Shown: piece after piece, positions 9,569 to 20,501 of the stretch
Position numbering within the stretch: the stretch's first letter is position 1
Layout of the letters: every line of letters starts with the position of its first letter
DNA from: Aquabacterium soli
GTDB taxonomy: Bacteria > Pseudomonadota > Gammaproteobacteria > Burkholderiales > Burkholderiaceae_C
DNA length: 64,000 nt
Direction of reading: 5' to 3'
Assembly: GCF_003933735.1 (NCBI RefSeq)
Contig: NZ_RSED01000006.1
Location: 124,001 to 188,000, forward strand
Notes under the pieces: generated by a model
What the model saw: the letters and a program-made list of their open reading frames with translations, nothing else
The model's database searches: none
Told to the model about the DNA's origin: nothing
Position numbers and translations under genes: made by a program

Positions 9569-9729
9569 GGTGTTCCCTTCCCCATTTGGCCCTTCGTGCG
9601 GGGCTCGTTATGACAAGCCCGGATCTTTGCACAAAACCACCCCCTTTCGCACACAGCTTTACGCCGGCCTGACATCGCCTTGACACGCCAGGACAACACT
9701 GAATCCGCACTCACGAAAGGAGTCATGCA

Positions 9730-10323
9730 ATGACCGTCAACAACACTTCCGCATCCCTGAACCTCACGCTCAAGCGCGCCCTGGGCCGCACGGCCACGGC
9801 CATGGCCGCAGCCTTCGCGGTGGCCGGCACGGCACAGGCCCAGCTCACCGCCACACCGGGCTATTACATCGGGGGCAACGTGGCCCAATCCCACCTGAAG
9901 GACGACAGCCCGGCAGGCGCCGAGACCGACCGCAGCGACACCGGCTACAAGTTCTATGGGGGTTACCAGTTCACGCCCAACTTCGCGTTGGAAGCGGGTT
10001 ATGCCGGCCTGGGCAAGTTCCAGGCGCCATCGGGCGATGTGAAGGCCCGCGGCCTGTACCTGGATGCCGTAGGCACGATCCCCTTGGCCCCCCAATGGTC
10101 GGCCCTGGGCCGCGTGGGCGTGGTAGACACCGAGGCCAAGGTGTCCGGCACCGGCCTGAGCGTCAAGGACCACGACACGGGCCTGAAGGTGGGCGCGGGC
10201 CTGCAGTACGACTTCAGCCCGACCACCGCCCTGCGCGGCGAGTGGGAGCGTTACCGCGTCGGCATGGACAGCGTGCGCAGCAACATCGACCAGTACTCGC
10301 TGGGCGTGGTGGTGAAGTTCTGA
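9730..10323 (+). CDS. Small outer-membrane beta-barrel protein (OmpA/OmpX-like)
   Basis: A 197-residue precursor with a signal peptide ending at AQAQ (about residue 37) and a mature part of alternating hydrophobic strands ending in the outer-membrane C-terminal pattern SLGVVVKF. Segments such as GYYIGGNVAQS, GYKFYGGYQFTPNFALEAGYAGLG and [25 protein letters not shown] are typical of eight-stranded OmpA-like transmembrane barrels without a periplasmic peptidoglycan-binding domain. GAAAGGAG stands about eight bases before the ATG. It is divergent from the SPFH operon, with 161 bases between. Function is probably structural or stress-related; no specific ligand can be read from the sequence. Confidence 0.85.
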   Translation: MTVNNTSASLNLTLKRALGRTATAMAAAFAVAGTAQAQLTATPGYYIGGNVAQSHLKDDSPAGAETDRSDTGYKFYGGYQFTPNFALEAGYAGLGKFQAPSGDVKARGLYLDAVGTIPLAPQWSALGRVGVVDTEAKVSGTGLSVKDHDTGLKVGAGLQYDFSPTTALRGEWERYRVGMDSVRSNIDQYSLGVVVKF

Positions 10324-10345
10324 TCCGCCTGGACAGGCCGCAGAA

Positions 10346-10362
10346 GGGCCGGGCACCGGCCC
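10346..10362. terminator. GC-rich hairpin after the beta-barrel gene
   Basis: A perfect 7-base inverted repeat, GGGCCGG and CCGGCCC with a 3-base loop, 23 bases after the stop codon. There is no T-run after it, so it may slow RNA polymerase or protect the mRNA end rather than act as a classical intrinsic terminator. Confidence 0.35.
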
Positions 10363-10450
10363 GCTGCAGCAGCGCCCGCCCTCTCGCTTGATGGATCCCG
10401 GGGCGGCGGGCTAAAATTGTCCCTCTTTCCACAGCCCCTGGATCTACACC

Positions 10451-10972
10451 ATGCCCCGCTGTCAAAAGCCGGCCCCGGCCTCGCCCTGGGCTGGCTCAGC
10501 CGTGTTCGCACTGGCTTTCTGCGTGAGTTCGCTTTCCTTCACGGCCACGCAGGCCATCGCGCAGAGCGCCACAGCCGCCAGCGCACCGGCCTCTGGCGCC
10601 AGCGCGCCCCCACCGCCTCCACCACTGCAGGCCGATCCCAACCTCATCGTGCCGCTGCAGATCAGCCGCACCTTCCCGACCACCGCCCTGCGTGGCGAAC
10701 TGGTGCTGACGCAACCGCCCGAAGTCACGCTCAACGGCAAGACGGCCCGCCTGGCCCCCGGCGCCCGCATCCGCGGCGAGAACAACATGCTGGTCATGTG
10801 GGGCATGCTGATCGGCAAGAAGCTCAAGGTGCACTACACGATCGACACCTACGGCCTGCTGATGGACGTGTGGATCCTGCGTCCCGACGAGCTGGCGCAA
10901 CTGTGGCCCACCACCCCCGCCGAAGCCGCCAAATGGACGTACGACCCGCTCAAGAAGACCTGGTCGAAGTGA
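10451..10972 (+). CDS. Secreted hypothetical protein upstream of miaB
   Basis: A 173-residue protein of unknown function. A signal peptide ends at AIAQS (about residue 38), followed by an Ala/Ser/Pro linker with seven consecutive prolines. A compact domain of about 110 residues then has strands such as [17 protein letters not shown] and [10 protein letters not shown], and ends in [13 protein letters not shown] do not recognise a named family. It ends 26 bases before the miaB ATG and likely shares a transcript with it, although a periplasmic protein and a tRNA-modifying enzyme have no obvious functional link. Confidence 0.75.
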   Translation: MPRCQKPAPASPWAGSAVFALAFCVSSLSFTATQAIAQSATAASAPASGASAPPPPPPLQADPNLIVPLQISRTFPTTALRGELVLTQPPEVTLNGKTARLAPGARIRGENNMLVMWGMLIGKKLKVHYTIDTYGLLMDVWILRPDELAQLWPTTPAEAAKWTYDPLKKTWSK

Positions 10973-10998
10973 TCGAATCGCGAATCGAGTTCCCCCCA

Positions 10999-12399
10999 AT
11001 GAGTTCCCTGCCCCAAGCCCCCGACACCGCCGCGTCCGCAGCCCCTGCCGCCCTGCCCACCAACCCAGGCAAGAAGGTCTACATCAAGACCTACGGTTGC
11101 CAGATGAACGAGTACGACTCGGACAAGATGTCCGATGTGCTCAACGCCGCGAAGGGTTACGAGCCCACCAACGATCCTGAACAGGCCGACCTGATCCTGT
11201 TCAACACCTGCTCCATCCGCGAGAAGGCGCAAGAGAAAGTGTTCAGCGACCTTGGGCGCGTCAAGCACCTGAAAGAGCGCGGCGTGATGATCGGCGTGGG
11301 TGGTTGCGTGGCCAGCCAGGAAGGCGCGGCCATCATCGAGCGCGCGCCCTATGTCGACGTGGTGTTCGGCCCGCAGACCCTGCACCGCCTGCCCGCCATG
11401 CTGGAAAAGCGCCAGCAGCAAAAGCGCCCGCAGGTGGACATCAGCTTCCCCGAGATCGAAAAGTTCGACCACCTGCCCCCGCCCCGCAAGGACGGCGCCA
11501 GCGCCTTCGTGTCCATCATGGAAGGCTGCTCCAAGTACTGCAGCTACTGCGTGGTGCCCTACACACGCGGTGAAGAAGTCTCGCGCCCGTTTGACGACGT
11601 GCTGACCGAGGTGGCCGACCTGGCCGACCAGGGCGTGAAGGAAGTGACCCTGCTGGGCCAGAACGTGAACGGCTACCGTGGCCGCATGGGCGACACCACC
11701 GAGATCGCCGACTTCGCGATGCTGCTGGAATATGTGGCCGAGATCCCCGGCATCGAGCGCATCCGCTACACCACCAGCCACCCCAACGAGTTCACGCAGC
11801 GCCTGATCGACGTCTACGGCAAGACCGACAAGCTGGTCAACCACGTGCACCTGCCCGTGCAGCACGGCTCCGACCGCATCCTGATGGCCATGAAGCGCGG
11901 CTACACCGTGCTGGAGTTCAAGAGCACCATCCGCAAGCTGCGCCTGGTGCGTCCCGACATCCGCATCTCGTCGGACTTCATCGTGGGCTTCCCGGGCGAG
12001 ACGGACGAGGATTTCGCCAAGATGATGAAGCTGGTGGACGACATCGGCTTCGACGCCTCGTTCAGCTTCATCTTCAGCGCCCGCCCCGGCACGCCGGCCG
12101 CCGCGCTGGAGGACACCACGCCGCAAGAGGTCAAGCTCAAGCGCCTGCAGACCTTGCAGTCCATGCTCGAAGGCAACGTGCAGCGCTTCAGCCAGGCGCT
12201 GGTGGGCACCACGCAGCGCATCCTGGTCGAAGGACCCAGCCGCAAGGACCCTGGCGAGCTGATGGGCCGCACCGAGTGCAACCGCATCGTCAACTTCCCC
12301 GGCGGGCCTCAACCTCAGCGCCTGATCGGCCAGTTGATCGACGCGGACATCACGCTGGCTTACCCGCACTCACTGCGCGGCGAGATCGCCACGCGCTGA
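10999..12399 (+). CDS. miaB: tRNA (N6-isopentenyl adenosine-37-C2)-methylthiotransferase MiaB
   Basis: A 466-residue radical-SAM enzyme that adds the 2-methylthio group to i6A37 of tRNAs reading U-starting codons. The order is an N-terminal UPF0004 domain with Cys in [19 protein letters not shown] and GVGGCVASQ (auxiliary 4Fe-4S cluster). Next is the radical-SAM motif [15 protein letters not shown] (CxxxCxxC) near residues 175-190, and a C-terminal TRAM domain ending in SLRGEI. I start at the ATG at 10999; longer in-frame extensions upstream overlap the preceding gene and lack homology. All catalytic cysteines expected for the family are present. Confidence 0.96.
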   Translation: MSSLPQAPDTAASAAPAALPTNPGKKVYIKTYGCQMNEYDSDKMSDVLNAAKGYEPTNDPEQADLILFNTCSIREKAQEKVFSDLGRVKHLKERGVMIGVGGCVASQEGAAIIERAPYVDVVFGPQTLHRLPAMLEKRQQQKRPQVDISFPEIEKFDHLPPPRKDGASAFVSIMEGCSKYCSYCVVPYTRGEEVSRPFDDVLTEVADLADQGVKEVTLLGQNVNGYRGRMGDTTEIADFAMLLEYVAEIPGIERIRYTTSHPNEFTQRLIDVYGKTDKLVNHVHLPVQHGSDRILMAMKRGYTVLEFKSTIRKLRLVRPDIRISSDFIVGFPGETDEDFAKMMKLVDDIGFDASFSFIFSARPGTPAAALEDTTPQEVKLKRLQTLQSMLEGNVQRFSQALVGTTQRILVEGPSRKDPGELMGRTECNRIVNFPGGPQPQRLIGQLIDADITLAYPHSLRGEIATR

Positions 12400-12487
12400 G
12401 CGCCAGGCCCCGGCAGCGCCCGTAGTTCACGAAAGCCCTGCCCCCGGCAGGCGGGCAAAGGTCTAGGATGAACCAGAGAGGTTCACC

Positions 12488-13870
12488 ATGGCCGTGTCCG
12501 TCTTCGATCTGTTCAAGGTGGGAATCGGGCCTTCCAGTTCCCACACGGTCGGGCCCATGCGGGCGGCGCGCCTGTTCGCATGGAGGCTGGCGCACGATGC
12601 ACTGCTCGGTGCCACGCGCCGCGTGCGCTGCGAGTTCTTCGGCTCGCTGGGCGCCACAGGCCGCGGCCATGGCAGCGACAAGGCCGTGCTGTTGGGCCTG
12701 GGCGGTCACGAGCCCGACCAGGTCGATGTGGACGGCATCGACGGCCTGATCGCAGACATCCATGCGCGCCGCCGGCTGCGCCTGCTGGACCAGCACGAGG
12801 TGCCCTTCGATGCCCAAGCCGACCTGGTCTTCCACCTGCGCCAGAGCCTGCCGTTCCACCCCAATGCACTGCGCCTGAGCGCCTTCGACGACCACGGCCA
12901 TGCCCTGGCCCAGCGCTGCTATTACTCGGTGGGTGGCGGCTTCGTTGTCAGCGAGGAACTGGCCGGCGACAGTGCACGCCAGCACCACGTGGTGCCCGAC
13001 ACCGAGGTGCTGCCGCTGCCCTTCCACAGCGGCGCCGACCTGCTGGCCTTGTGCGGCGCACACGCCACCAGCATGGCCGGTGTGATGCGCACCAACGAGC
13101 GCCTGTGGCGCAGCGATGCGGAGATCGACGCCGGGCTGCTGCACATCTGGGCCGTGATGCAGGCCTGCGTGCAGCGCGGCTGCGGGCAGGACGGGCTGCT
13201 GCCCGGCCCGTTCAAGGTGCCGCGCCGCGCGCCGGCACTGTCACGCAAGCTGGCTGCAGCGCCCTCCATGGACCCGCTGGCCGTGATGGACTGGGTGAAC
13301 CTGTTCGCGCTGGCCGTGAACGAGGAGAACGCCGCCGGTGGCCGCGTGGTGACCGCCCCCACCAATGGTGCTGCCGGCATCGTACCGGCCGTGCTGCACT
13401 ACTACCTCCGCTTTGTACCCGCAGCATCCGACCAGGGCGTGATTGATTTCCTGCTGACCGCCGGCGCCATCGGCCTGCTCTACAAGGAAAACGCGTCCAT
13501 CTCGGGTGCGGAGGTGGGCTGCCAGGGCGAGGTTGGCGTGGCCTGTTCCATGGCCGCCGCCGGCCTGTGTGCGGTGCTGGGTGGCACGCCGGCCCAGGTC
13601 GAGAACGCCGCCGAGATCGGCATGGAACACCACCTGGGCCTGACCTGCGATCCTGTGGGCGGCCTGGTGCAGATCCCGTGCATCGAGCGCAATGCGGTCG
13701 CGTCGGTCAAGGCGATCAACGCGGCGCGGTTGGCCCTGCATGGCGACGGCACACACCATGTCAGCCTGGACCAGGTCATCAAGACCATGCGTGAAACCGG
13801 TGCCGACATGCAGAGCAAGTACAAGGAGACCTCGCGCGGAGGCCTGGCCGTCAATATCGTGGCGTGCTGA
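12488..13870 (+). CDS. sdaA: L-serine ammonia-lyase (iron-sulfur, single-chain)
   Basis: A 460-residue enzyme converting L-serine to pyruvate and ammonia with an oxygen-sensitive 4Fe-4S cluster. The N-terminal beta-type domain begins [23 protein letters not shown], the family hallmark. The C-terminal alpha-type domain contains [20 protein letters not shown] and [20 protein letters not shown], and [18 protein letters not shown] supplies the Cys residues that hold the cluster. Length matches the fused SdaA/SdaB form of proteobacteria. The last 20 bases overlap the convergent GGDEF gene. It is preceded by GAGAGG seven bases before the ATG. Confidence 0.95.
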   Translation: MAVSVFDLFKVGIGPSSSHTVGPMRAARLFAWRLAHDALLGATRRVRCEFFGSLGATGRGHGSDKAVLLGLGGHEPDQVDVDGIDGLIADIHARRRLRLLDQHEVPFDAQADLVFHLRQSLPFHPNALRLSAFDDHGHALAQRCYYSVGGGFVVSEELAGDSARQHHVVPDTEVLPLPFHSGADLLALCGAHATSMAGVMRTNERLWRSDAEIDAGLLHIWAVMQACVQRGCGQDGLLPGPFKVPRRAPALSRKLAAAPSMDPLAVMDWVNLFALAVNEENAAGGRVVTAPTNGAAGIVPAVLHYYLRFVPAASDQGVIDFLLTAGAIGLLYKENASISGAEVGCQGEVGVACSMAAAGLCAVLGGTPAQVENAAEIGMEHHLGLTCDPVGGLVQIPCIERNAVASVKAINAARLALHGDGTHHVSLDQVIKTMRETGADMQSKYKETSRGGLAVNIVAC

Positions 13871-15104
13871 AGAGGCCTTCGATCAGGCCGGGCTCGGAGT
13901 CGAGCGCCGAATCCTCTTCGGGGGCGACCTCCTTGGGCACGACATCCGGAAAAACCGAGGGCACCGGCTCGGCCAGCACCACCTGGTTGCGCCCGCCCCG
14001 CTTGGCCTCGTACAGCGCGGCGTCGGTGCGCTCCAGGGTGTGGTTCAGCGTGGCATGGGCCACGTGAAGCGCCAGGCCTGCCGAGAAGGAAACCCGCAAT
14101 CCCGGCACGCTGTTGGACACGGCCAGGCGCGTCAGCTCCGCCTGCAGGCGCTCCAGCGGGCGCCGGGCCTGCTCGGGGGCGGTGTCAGGAAAAACGACCA
14201 GGAACTCTTCACCGCCCCAGCGCCCCAGCACATCGGACTCGCGCAGCACGGCCGAGGCCGCGTGCGCGAAGGAGCTCAGCACCTCGTCGCCCACCTTGTG
14301 GCCATGCCGGTCGTTCACGCTCTTGAAGTGGTCCAGGTCGATCAGGGCCAGCGTGAAGCGCTCGCCATAGCGTTCCAGCCGGCCCAGGCAGGTCTCCAGC
14401 CTATCCTGCATGTGGCGGCGGTTGTACAGGCCCGTGAGGGTGTCGCGCGTGGCCAGGTGCTGCACGGTGGCCAGGGCCTGCTTGAGCTCCTCGCGCTGGC
14501 GCTTGAGCCGGCTGCGCCAGGCGTTGAGCTGGATGGCCGTGAACACGAGCACGGGCACCACGCTGACCAGCAGTTCGAAACGCACCAGCTCACGCCGGAA
14601 GGGATAGAAGCCTGGGTCGTACTGGCTCAGGATCAGCATGCAGGCCCCCAGGCCCACGACCGCAGCCCCGCCGATGACCAGGGACTGGCGCGGTGTGTGC
14701 GTGTACATGCCGAACATGATCACGAGCGACAGCAGCACCATCACGACGCCCCGGTCCTCAGGGCGGATGGTCAGGTAGGCAAAGCTGATTGCCACGACTG
14801 CCAGCGCGTTCTGCGGCACCATCAGGGTTGGGTCGGCAAAGCGCTTGGATCGCCCGCTGCGCACCAGCACCAGGGCCACCACGCACGCGGGCAGCGTGAC
14901 CCAGGCCAGCACAGGAGGCGCCATGGGGTGCATCATCCCGATCTGCGCCGCATACCAGGCCGCCACGCAGCACACCGAATAAACAAGCAGGCACAGGCTG
15001 ATGGCCAGCACGCGCGAGCGGGTGGCACGATCGGCCCCCAGCGCCCACAGTACCAGGGGCGTGGCCGCTTCTACGAAGGTAAGGGGCTTGGCGGGCTGCG
15101 TCAT
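13851..15104 (-). CDS. Membrane diguanylate cyclase (GGDEF), tandem pair 1, second gene
   Basis: A 417-residue protein predicted to make cyclic di-GMP from two GTP. Residues about 20-210 contain six hydrophobic segments, followed by a short coiled coil. The GGDEF domain has [16 protein letters not shown] at its start, [18 protein letters not shown] in the metal site and the active loop GGEEF at 297-301. RESD at 288-291 is an intact inhibitory (I) site, so product feedback is expected. The chosen ATG at 15102-15104 begins MTQPAKP, seven bases after the stop of the partner gene; a longer frame upstream overlaps that gene. The 3' end overlaps sdaA by 20 bases on the other strand. Confidence 0.9.
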   Translation of the reverse strand: MTQPAKPLTFVEAATPLVLWALGADRATRSRVLAISLCLLVYSVCCVAAWYAAQIGMMHPMAPPVLAWVTLPACVVALVLVRSGRSKRFADPTLMVPQNALAVVAISFAYLTIRPEDRGVVMVLLSLVIMFGMYTHTPRQSLVIGGAAVVGLGACMLILSQYDPGFYPFRRELVRFELLVSVVPVLVFTAIQLNAWRSRLKRQREELKQALATVQHLATRDTLTGLYNRRHMQDRLETCLGRLERYGERFTLALIDLDHFKSVNDRHGHKVGDEVLSSFAHAASAVLRESDVLGRWGGEEFLVVFPDTAPEQARRPLERLQAELTRLAVSNSVPGLRVSFSAGLALHVAHATLNHTLERTDAALYEAKRGGRNQVVLAEPVPSVFPDVVPKEVAPEEDSALDSEPGLIEGLFSTPRY

Positions 15105-15111
15105 GGCCTCA

Positions 15112-16311
15112 TCACGGCGAAGAAGGTTGCAGCCGAACCACGGGGGCCGGGCCTCTGGCCGTGGGCTGCGCAGGGACTGGCGTGGACGTGGTAGCCGGCG
15201 GCGTTTCGGCAATCAGGGTGCGGTTGCGCCCCGCCTGCTTGGCCTGATAGAGGGCTTGATCGGCACGCTCGATCCAGCGGTCCAGGGATTCGCCTGGAGA
15301 GAACTGCGCCAGCCCGGCCGAGATCGTCACCACCAGTGTGCCGCTGTCGCCCATGGGGTGGGCTGCGATGCGGTTGCGCAGCCGTTCCACGGCCACCCAG
15401 GCCTGTGTGGCATCCACGTGCGGCATCATCAGCAGGAATTCCTCGCCGCCCCAACGCCCCAGTTGATCGACCTGGCGCAGGTCTCCCTGGGCCAGGGCGG
15501 CGAAGGCGCGCAGCACTTCATCGCCCATGCGGTGACCATAGTGGTCATTGACCTTCTTGAAATGGTCAATGTCGATCAGAGCCACGCACACGGGGTCGCC
15601 GGAGCGGGAAACGCGGGCCAGTTCGGCTTCGAGTTGGTCTGTCATGGCTCGGCGGTTGAGCAGGCCGGTGAGCATGTCGGTGGTGGCCAGCGCCTGGGCC
15701 TGCACCAGGGTCTGGCGCAACTCGTCGGCCTGACGGCTGATGCGCACGCGCATGGCACTGATCCACATGGCGACCACGGCCAGCGCCATCAGCGACACCG
15801 CGGAAACGGTGAAATGTGTCAGGCCACGCTGCCATGAAAAGCCCGGCGCGCCCGACCAGACCAGCCCGAACTGGGCCAGGCTCACGCACAAGGCCGCCCA
15901 GCCGCCCAGGAGCAGGCACTGGCGCGGCCTCAGGCGGAACATGGCGACGGCCACGGCCTGGGCCAGCAGGATGATGGTGTCGCCTCGGTACTCGCCGATC
16001 AGCACATAGGCCAGCACGATGATGAGGATGGAGACCATGCCGTGCGGAAAGGCCAGCACCGGGTCCTCGAAACGCTGGGACCAGCCACTGCGCACCAAGG
16101 TGAAGAACAGCAAGAAGGTGGCAGCCATGCAGCCGAGCAGCAACCAGAACACCCCCGTGCTGATCAAGCCCAGCCAGGCGGAATGCGCCATGATGGCGGC
16201 CGTCATGCCGTAGATCATGCCCGCCCCCAGGCAGAACATGACGTGGCGGCGCACCGGGCCGCTGCCGGTGATCCAGGTGACCCTGGGGGGAATGCTGCGT
16301 AGGGTGGTCAT
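15112..16311 (-). CDS. Membrane diguanylate cyclase (GGDEF), tandem pair 1, first gene
   Basis: A 399-residue diguanylate cyclase with the same plan as the gene after it: six membrane segments (about 25-190), a linker helix, then GGDEF. The catalytic loop GGEEF is at 288-292, with [18 protein letters not shown] upstream and an I-site RQVD at 279-282. The C-terminal 35 residues form a Pro/Thr-rich tail ([15 protein letters not shown]). GGGAGC lies before the ATG. The two genes share arrangement, membrane topology and motif spacing, which suggests an old tandem duplication. No sensor domain other than the membrane segments is visible, so the input signal is unknown. Confidence 0.9.
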   Translation of the reverse strand: MTTLRSIPPRVTWITGSGPVRRHVMFCLGAGMIYGMTAAIMAHSAWLGLISTGVFWLLLGCMAATFLLFFTLVRSGWSQRFEDPVLAFPHGMVSILIIVLAYVLIGEYRGDTIILLAQAVAVAMFRLRPRQCLLLGGWAALCVSLAQFGLVWSGAPGFSWQRGLTHFTVSAVSLMALAVVAMWISAMRVRISRQADELRQTLVQAQALATTDMLTGLLNRRAMTDQLEAELARVSRSGDPVCVALIDIDHFKKVNDHYGHRMGDEVLRAFAALAQGDLRQVDQLGRWGGEEFLLMMPHVDATQAWVAVERLRNRIAAHPMGDSGTLVVTISAGLAQFSPGESLDRWIERADQALYQAKQAGRNRTLIAETPPATTSTPVPAQPTARGPAPVVRLQPSSP

Positions 16312-16371
16312 AGAGAGGGCTCCCTATGTTATCGACTTGCCCCCACCGGAATTGAGGCGAAAGCCCCCAGG

Positions 16372-17262
16372 CTAACCCTTGGCCAAGGCCGCCGGCCCCA
16401 TCACCGCGTCGCCCGCAGCGATCGGATCGCCCGTGCGTTCGAACACCTCGCGCCAGGTCTCGTAGCTGGCCAGGTCACCCATCTGCCAGGGGTGAAAGCC
16501 CGGCTTGAAGTACTGAAGGTGGTGGCCCAACAGTGGCAGGAACAGCCCGCCCGGCTTGTACAGCCACCACAGACCGCGCGCCATGATGCCAGCCCGTTGC
16601 CAGCCCTTGAAGCCGTCGACGGTGAGCATGTAGTTCACCACCAGAAGCGTTGCCAGCGGGAAGGAGAACGAGGTGAAGACCAGCGGCAGCACGCGCCGCC
16701 AGTAGCCCACTTTGGCCACCTTCTGCATCACGTCGAAGGCCACGGACTTGTGCTCGACCTCTTCGATGGCGTGCCAGGTGTACATGGCGCGGATGCGCGG
16801 ATCGGCCTTGTCCAGCACGCGGCACTGCTCGAAGCCATGCGCCATCAGGGCGGTCATGTGCTCGAAGGCGGCGGTGAGCGCCAGCGTGGTCTCGGGCCTG
16901 AGGCGCTTGCGTAGCACATCGAACAGGAACCACACGGTCTGCCCTTCCAGCGATTTGACATGGATGCGCTGACGCTTGAGCCGGTCGTTGAACTGGCGGT
17001 GCACGATGCCGTGCTGGCCCTCCTGGCGCGTGAAATCCTTCACATCTTCCAGCAGTTGCGGATCGGTGATGCGGTCCCTGAAATCGCGCACGCAGGAGAT
17101 GAAGAAGCGCTCGCCTTCCGGGAAGAACACCGACATGGCGTCGAAGAAGCGGCTCTTGAAGGGGTCATTGTCCAGCCAGTGGCGCGGGATGTCGCCCTCC
17201 AGCCCGAAATCGAGTTTTTCGCGGGCGACGATGGGATGACTGGCGGCAGGTGTCGTCGTCAT
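16372..17262 (-). CDS. PF10118-type predicted metal-dependent hydrolase
   Basis: A 296-residue protein of the family annotated as 'predicted metal-dependent hydrolase' (PF10118). It carries histidine/glutamate-rich helices that could bind a di-metal centre: RQEGQHGIVHRQFN, AAFEHMTALMAH and WHAIEEVEHKSVAFDV. This pattern resembles ferritin-like di-iron folds, so an oxygenase or desaturase role is also possible. The second half has one or two hydrophobic stretches (LVFTSFSFPLATLLVVNYML). I start at the ATG at 17260-17262. It is last in the minus-strand acyl-CoA operon, 32 bases after the CoA-transferase gene, and may act on a fatty-acid-like substrate. Confidence 0.8.
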   Translation of the reverse strand: MTTTPAASHPIVAREKLDFGLEGDIPRHWLDNDPFKSRFFDAMSVFFPEGERFFISCVRDFRDRITDPQLLEDVKDFTRQEGQHGIVHRQFNDRLKRQRIHVKSLEGQTVWFLFDVLRKRLRPETTLALTAAFEHMTALMAHGFEQCRVLDKADPRIRAMYTWHAIEEVEHKSVAFDVMQKVAKVGYWRRVLPLVFTSFSFPLATLLVVNYMLTVDGFKGWQRAGIMARGLWWLYKPGGLFLPLLGHHLQYFKPGFHPWQMGDLASYETWREVFERTGDPIAAGDAVMGPAALAKG

Positions 17263-17294
17263 GGTGTTCTTCAGGTGCAGTACTTCGATCGGAA

Positions 17295-18332
17295 TCAGGC
17301 GGAGATCACCCACGGCGCGCGACCGGCCCCGGCGAACAGGCCGTGGGCCTGGGCTTCTGCGAGCGTGAGCACGGGCGTGACGCAGGCGTCCACCTTGTCA
17401 AAGACATCGGCCCAATGCGACAAAGGTTGAGCGGCGATGAGCTTGGCTACCTCGTCGCGCAGCGCGTTGGAATCAGGCGAATTGGGCAGCAGGCCGCGCT
17501 GCCAGTGGCGCTCCATCCAGTCAGGGCGGCCCCAGGCCTCGCAGCACAGGCGCCAGAACTTCAGTTCCAGCGCACCAACGGCCAGCGAGCGGCCATCGGC
17601 CGTGGTGTAGAGGCTGTAGCAGGGCAGGGCTCCGTTGAGCATGTCCTCGCGCGCACCGGGCAGGCGCTCCAGCAAGGGCTTGAGCATGGCGCCCGTGGCC
17701 AGCGGCATCACCTGGTGGGCCCACAGGCCGTGGGTCATGCTGATGTCGATGTGGCAGCCCCGGCCGGTGCGCTGCACCTGCCAAAGCGCCGCCAGCAAGG
17801 CGACGCAAGCCATGGAGCTGCCACCGGCCAGGTCACCCCACTGGATGTTGGACAGGGTGACGCTGCCATCGGGGCCGCGCATCTGGTCCAGCGCGCCGGA
17901 CATGGCCATGAAGTTCATGTCATGGCCGGCCTTCTGCGCCCAGGGGCCCTCCTGCCCGTAGCCGGTGATGGAGCACACCACCAGCTTCGGATTGAGGGCC
18001 TTGAGGCTGTCGATGTCCAGGCCCATGGCCGCCATCACGCCGGGGCGGAACCCCTCCACCAGCACATCGGCGTCCTGGATCCATACACGCAACCGGTCCT
18101 TGTCGGCTTGCTGCTTGAAGTCGATCGTGCGGACATCCTTGCCCGGGTTCAGCGCCGCGTACAGCGGCGGCAGGCCCCGGGCCGGGTCGCCCTCGGGCGG
18201 CTCGACCTTGATGACCGTGGCGCCCAGGTCGGCCAGGATGCGCGTGGCGAAGGGCCCCGGCAGGTTGCGCGTGAGATCGACCACGCGCAGGCCCGCCAGG
18301 GGGCTCGCGGCAGAAGGCGTGCCTGAGCTCAT
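17295..18332 (-). CDS. CaiB/BaiF-type CoA transferase (alpha-methylacyl-CoA racemase-like)
   Basis: A 345-residue family III CoA transferase/racemase. The N-terminus has GLRVVDLTRNLPGPFATRILADLGATVIKVEPP, the family signature, followed by DLKQ-like FKQQADK, DADVLVEGFRPGVM and ITGYGQEGP. QWGDLAGG carries the acidic residue that forms the acyl intermediate in transferases and helps deprotonation in racemases. The short length and the RNLPGP start are closer to alpha-methylacyl-CoA racemase (Amacr), which fits a beta-oxidation operon handling 2-methyl-branched acyl-CoAs. It starts three bases after the stop of the FadJ-like gene. Confidence 0.85.
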   Translation of the reverse strand: MSSGTPSAASPLAGLRVVDLTRNLPGPFATRILADLGATVIKVEPPEGDPARGLPPLYAALNPGKDVRTIDFKQQADKDRLRVWIQDADVLVEGFRPGVMAAMGLDIDSLKALNPKLVVCSITGYGQEGPWAQKAGHDMNFMAMSGALDQMRGPDGSVTLSNIQWGDLAGGSSMACVALLAALWQVQRTGRGCHIDISMTHGLWAHQVMPLATGAMLKPLLERLPGAREDMLNGALPCYSLYTTADGRSLAVGALELKFWRLCCEAWGRPDWMERHWQRGLLPNSPDSNALRDEVAKLIAAQPLSHWADVFDKVDACVTPVLTLAEAQAHGLFAGAGRAPWVISA

Positions 18333-18334
18333 GC

Positions 18335-20485
18335 TCAGACCACGTCCGAGAAGCGACCGCCTTCGGCGGCCAGCTTCACCACGATGGCGGCCGGCTCGAA
18401 GCGCGAGCCGTACTTGGCCGCCAGCTCACGCGCACGCTCGGCGAACTTCGCCGGGCCCACCGCGTTGATGAACTGCAGCGCACCACCCTGGTGGGGTGCG
18501 AAGCCCCAGCCGAAGATCGAGCCGATGTTGGTGTCGGCCACGGAGCGCACCACCTTCTCCTCATAGCAGCGCGCGGCCTCGTTGGCCTGGGCGTAGAGCA
18601 GGCGGTCCACGATCTCCTGCTGCGAAGGCTGTTCGGCCTTGGGCGGAAACACCTCCAGCAGGCCGGGCCACAGGCTCTTCTCTTTGCCGGCGTAGTCGTA
18701 GAAGCCCTGGTTGGCCTTCTTGCCGATGCGCTTGTGCTCGCCACCCACCTTCTGCACCACGGCAAAGCCAGGGTGCACGGGCAAGGTGATGCCTTCGGCC
18801 TCCAGGTCCTTGCGGGTGGTTTCCGCGATGTAGAGCGACAGGCTCAGCGACACTTCGTCCTGCAATGCCAGCGGCGGCATGGGCATGCCCGCCTTCAGGC
18901 CGGCGACCTCGATGGAACGGGGGTGCACGCCTTCGCCCAGCATGGCCATGCCTTCCATGATGTAGGTCGTGAACACGCGCGAGGTGTAGAAGCCGCGCTT
19001 GTCGTTGACCACGATGGGGGTCTTGCCGATCTGCAGCACGTAGTCGAAACCACGGGCCAGCGTCTCGTCGCTCGTTTCCTTGCCGACGATGATCTCGACC
19101 AGGGGCATCTTGTCCACGGGCGAGAAGAAGTGCAGGCCGATGAAGTTCTGCGGACGGCTGCTCGCCTGGGCCAGGCCGGTGATGGGCAAAGTAGACGTGT
19201 TCGATGCGTACACCGCGCTGGCCGGGATCACGGCCTCTGTCTGCTTGGTGCACTCGGCCTTGATGGCGCGGTCTTCGAACACGGCCTCGATCACCAGATC
19301 GCAGCCTTCGAGGTCGGCGTACGAGGTGGTCGTCTTGATGCGGGCCAGCAGCGCGTCACGCTTGTCCGGCGTGCTGCGGCCACGGGCCACGGCCTTGTCC
19401 AGCAGGCCTTGCGAGTAGGCCTTGCCCTTGTCGGCGTTCTCGATGGTGGTGTCCAGCAGCACGACGTCGATGCCCACCTTGGCGGACACGTACGCAATGC
19501 CCGCGCCCATCATGCCGGCGCCCAGGATGCCCAGCTTCTTGACCTTGCTCTCGGCCGATCCCTTGGGGCGCGACTGGCCCTTCTTGATCGCGTTGAGCTG
19601 GTGCCACAGCGTGCCAATCATGTTCTTGCTGGTCTGCGAGACCACGCAGGCCGCAAAGTAGCGCGATTCCACCTGCGAGGCGGCGTCGAAATCCAGCAGG
19701 CAGCCTTCGAACAGGCAGCTCATGATGTGCGTGATGGCCGGGTAGTTGCCATGCGCCTTGGCGTTGGCCATGGACGGTGCGATGGCCAGCACCTGCACCA
19801 CGGCCGGGCTCTTGCTGTCGCCACCGGGAATGCGGAAACCCTTGGTGTCCCACGGGGCCGCGGCCTTGGGGTTGGCCAGGCACCAGGCCTTGGCCTTGGC
19901 CAGCAGCTCGTCGCGGTTGGCGGCCAGCTCGGTCACCAGGCCCATTTCCTTGGCCTTGGCGGCGGTGAGTTCCTTGCCCTGGGTGATCAGGTCCATGGCC
20001 TTCTGGATGCCGATCAGGCGCGGCACGCGCTGGGTGCCGCCGCCGCCGGGCAGCAGGCCCAGTTTCACTTCTGGCAGGCCCAGCTTGAGCTTGGGATCGT
20101 CCAGCGCGATGCGCGCGTGGCAGGCCAGCGCCAGCTCCAGACCGCCGCCCAGGGCCGTGCCGTTGAGCGCAGCCACCACGGGCTTGCCGCTCTTTTCCAT
20201 GCGGCGCATCATGCCCTTGAGGCCTTCGCAGAGCTCGTAGGCTTCCTGGGCCGAGGTGATCTGCGTGAGCTGGTCGATGTCGGCGCCGACGATGAAGGTC
20301 GGCTTGCCCGACGTGATCACCAGGCCCTTGATGCTGGCATCGGTTTCCAGCTGCTGCACCAGCGCGGCGAAGGGCTCGACCAGGGTCGGGTTGAGCACGT
20401 TCATCGCCCGGCCGGGCATGTCGATGGTGACGAGGCCGATGCCGTCGGCATCGATGTCGAAAGTGAAGGCTTGTGCTTGTGTCAT
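18335..20485 (-). CDS. fadJ: Trifunctional beta-oxidation enzyme: enoyl-CoA hydratase / 3-hydroxyacyl-CoA dehydrogenase (FadJ/FadB-like)
   Basis: A 716-residue fusion. Residues about 1-190 are an enoyl-CoA hydratase domain with oxyanion and acid elements in [25 protein letters not shown] and [21 protein letters not shown] (both catalytic glutamates present). From about 315 comes 3-hydroxyacyl-CoA dehydrogenase, with the NAD site GAGMMGAG near 319-326, the catalytic His in [16 protein letters not shown] and the C-terminal helical domains. It performs hydration of 2-enoyl-CoA and oxidation of 3-hydroxyacyl-CoA; the thiolase 16 bases upstream completes the cycle. I start at the ATG at 20483-20485. 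FadB and FadJ cannot be told apart with certainty from sequence alone. Confidence 0.92.
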   Translation of the reverse strand: MTQAQAFTFDIDADGIGLVTIDMPGRAMNVLNPTLVEPFAALVQQLETDASIKGLVITSGKPTFIVGADIDQLTQITSAQEAYELCEGLKGMMRRMEKSGKPVVAALNGTALGGGLELALACHARIALDDPKLKLGLPEVKLGLLPGGGGTQRVPRLIGIQKAMDLITQGKELTAAKAKEMGLVTELAANRDELLAKAKAWCLANPKAAAPWDTKGFRIPGGDSKSPAVVQVLAIAPSMANAKAHGNYPAITHIMSCLFEGCLLDFDAASQVESRYFAACVVSQTSKNMIGTLWHQLNAIKKGQSRPKGSAESKVKKLGILGAGMMGAGIAYVSAKVGIDVVLLDTTIENADKGKAYSQGLLDKAVARGRSTPDKRDALLARIKTTTSYADLEGCDLVIEAVFEDRAIKAECTKQTEAVIPASAVYASNTSTLPITGLAQASSRPQNFIGLHFFSPVDKMPLVEIIVGKETSDETLARGFDYVLQIGKTPIVVNDKRGFYTSRVFTTYIMEGMAMLGEGVHPRSIEVAGLKAGMPMPPLALQDEVSLSLSLYIAETTRKDLEAEGITLPVHPGFAVVQKVGGEHKRIGKKANQGFYDYAGKEKSLWPGLLEVFPPKAEQPSQQEIVDRLLYAQANEAARCYEEKVVRSVADTNIGSIFGWGFAPHQGGALQFINAVGPAKFAERARELAAKYGSRFEPAAIVVKLAAEGGRFSDVV

Positions 20486-20501
20486 GTCGTGGCCCTCGGG
20501 A

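Noticed and set aside
10849-12369. 506-codon minus-strand frame opposite miaB
   Set aside because: Its translation is His/Ala/Leu/Gly-rich without motifs and it lies entirely over the conserved radical-SAM gene.
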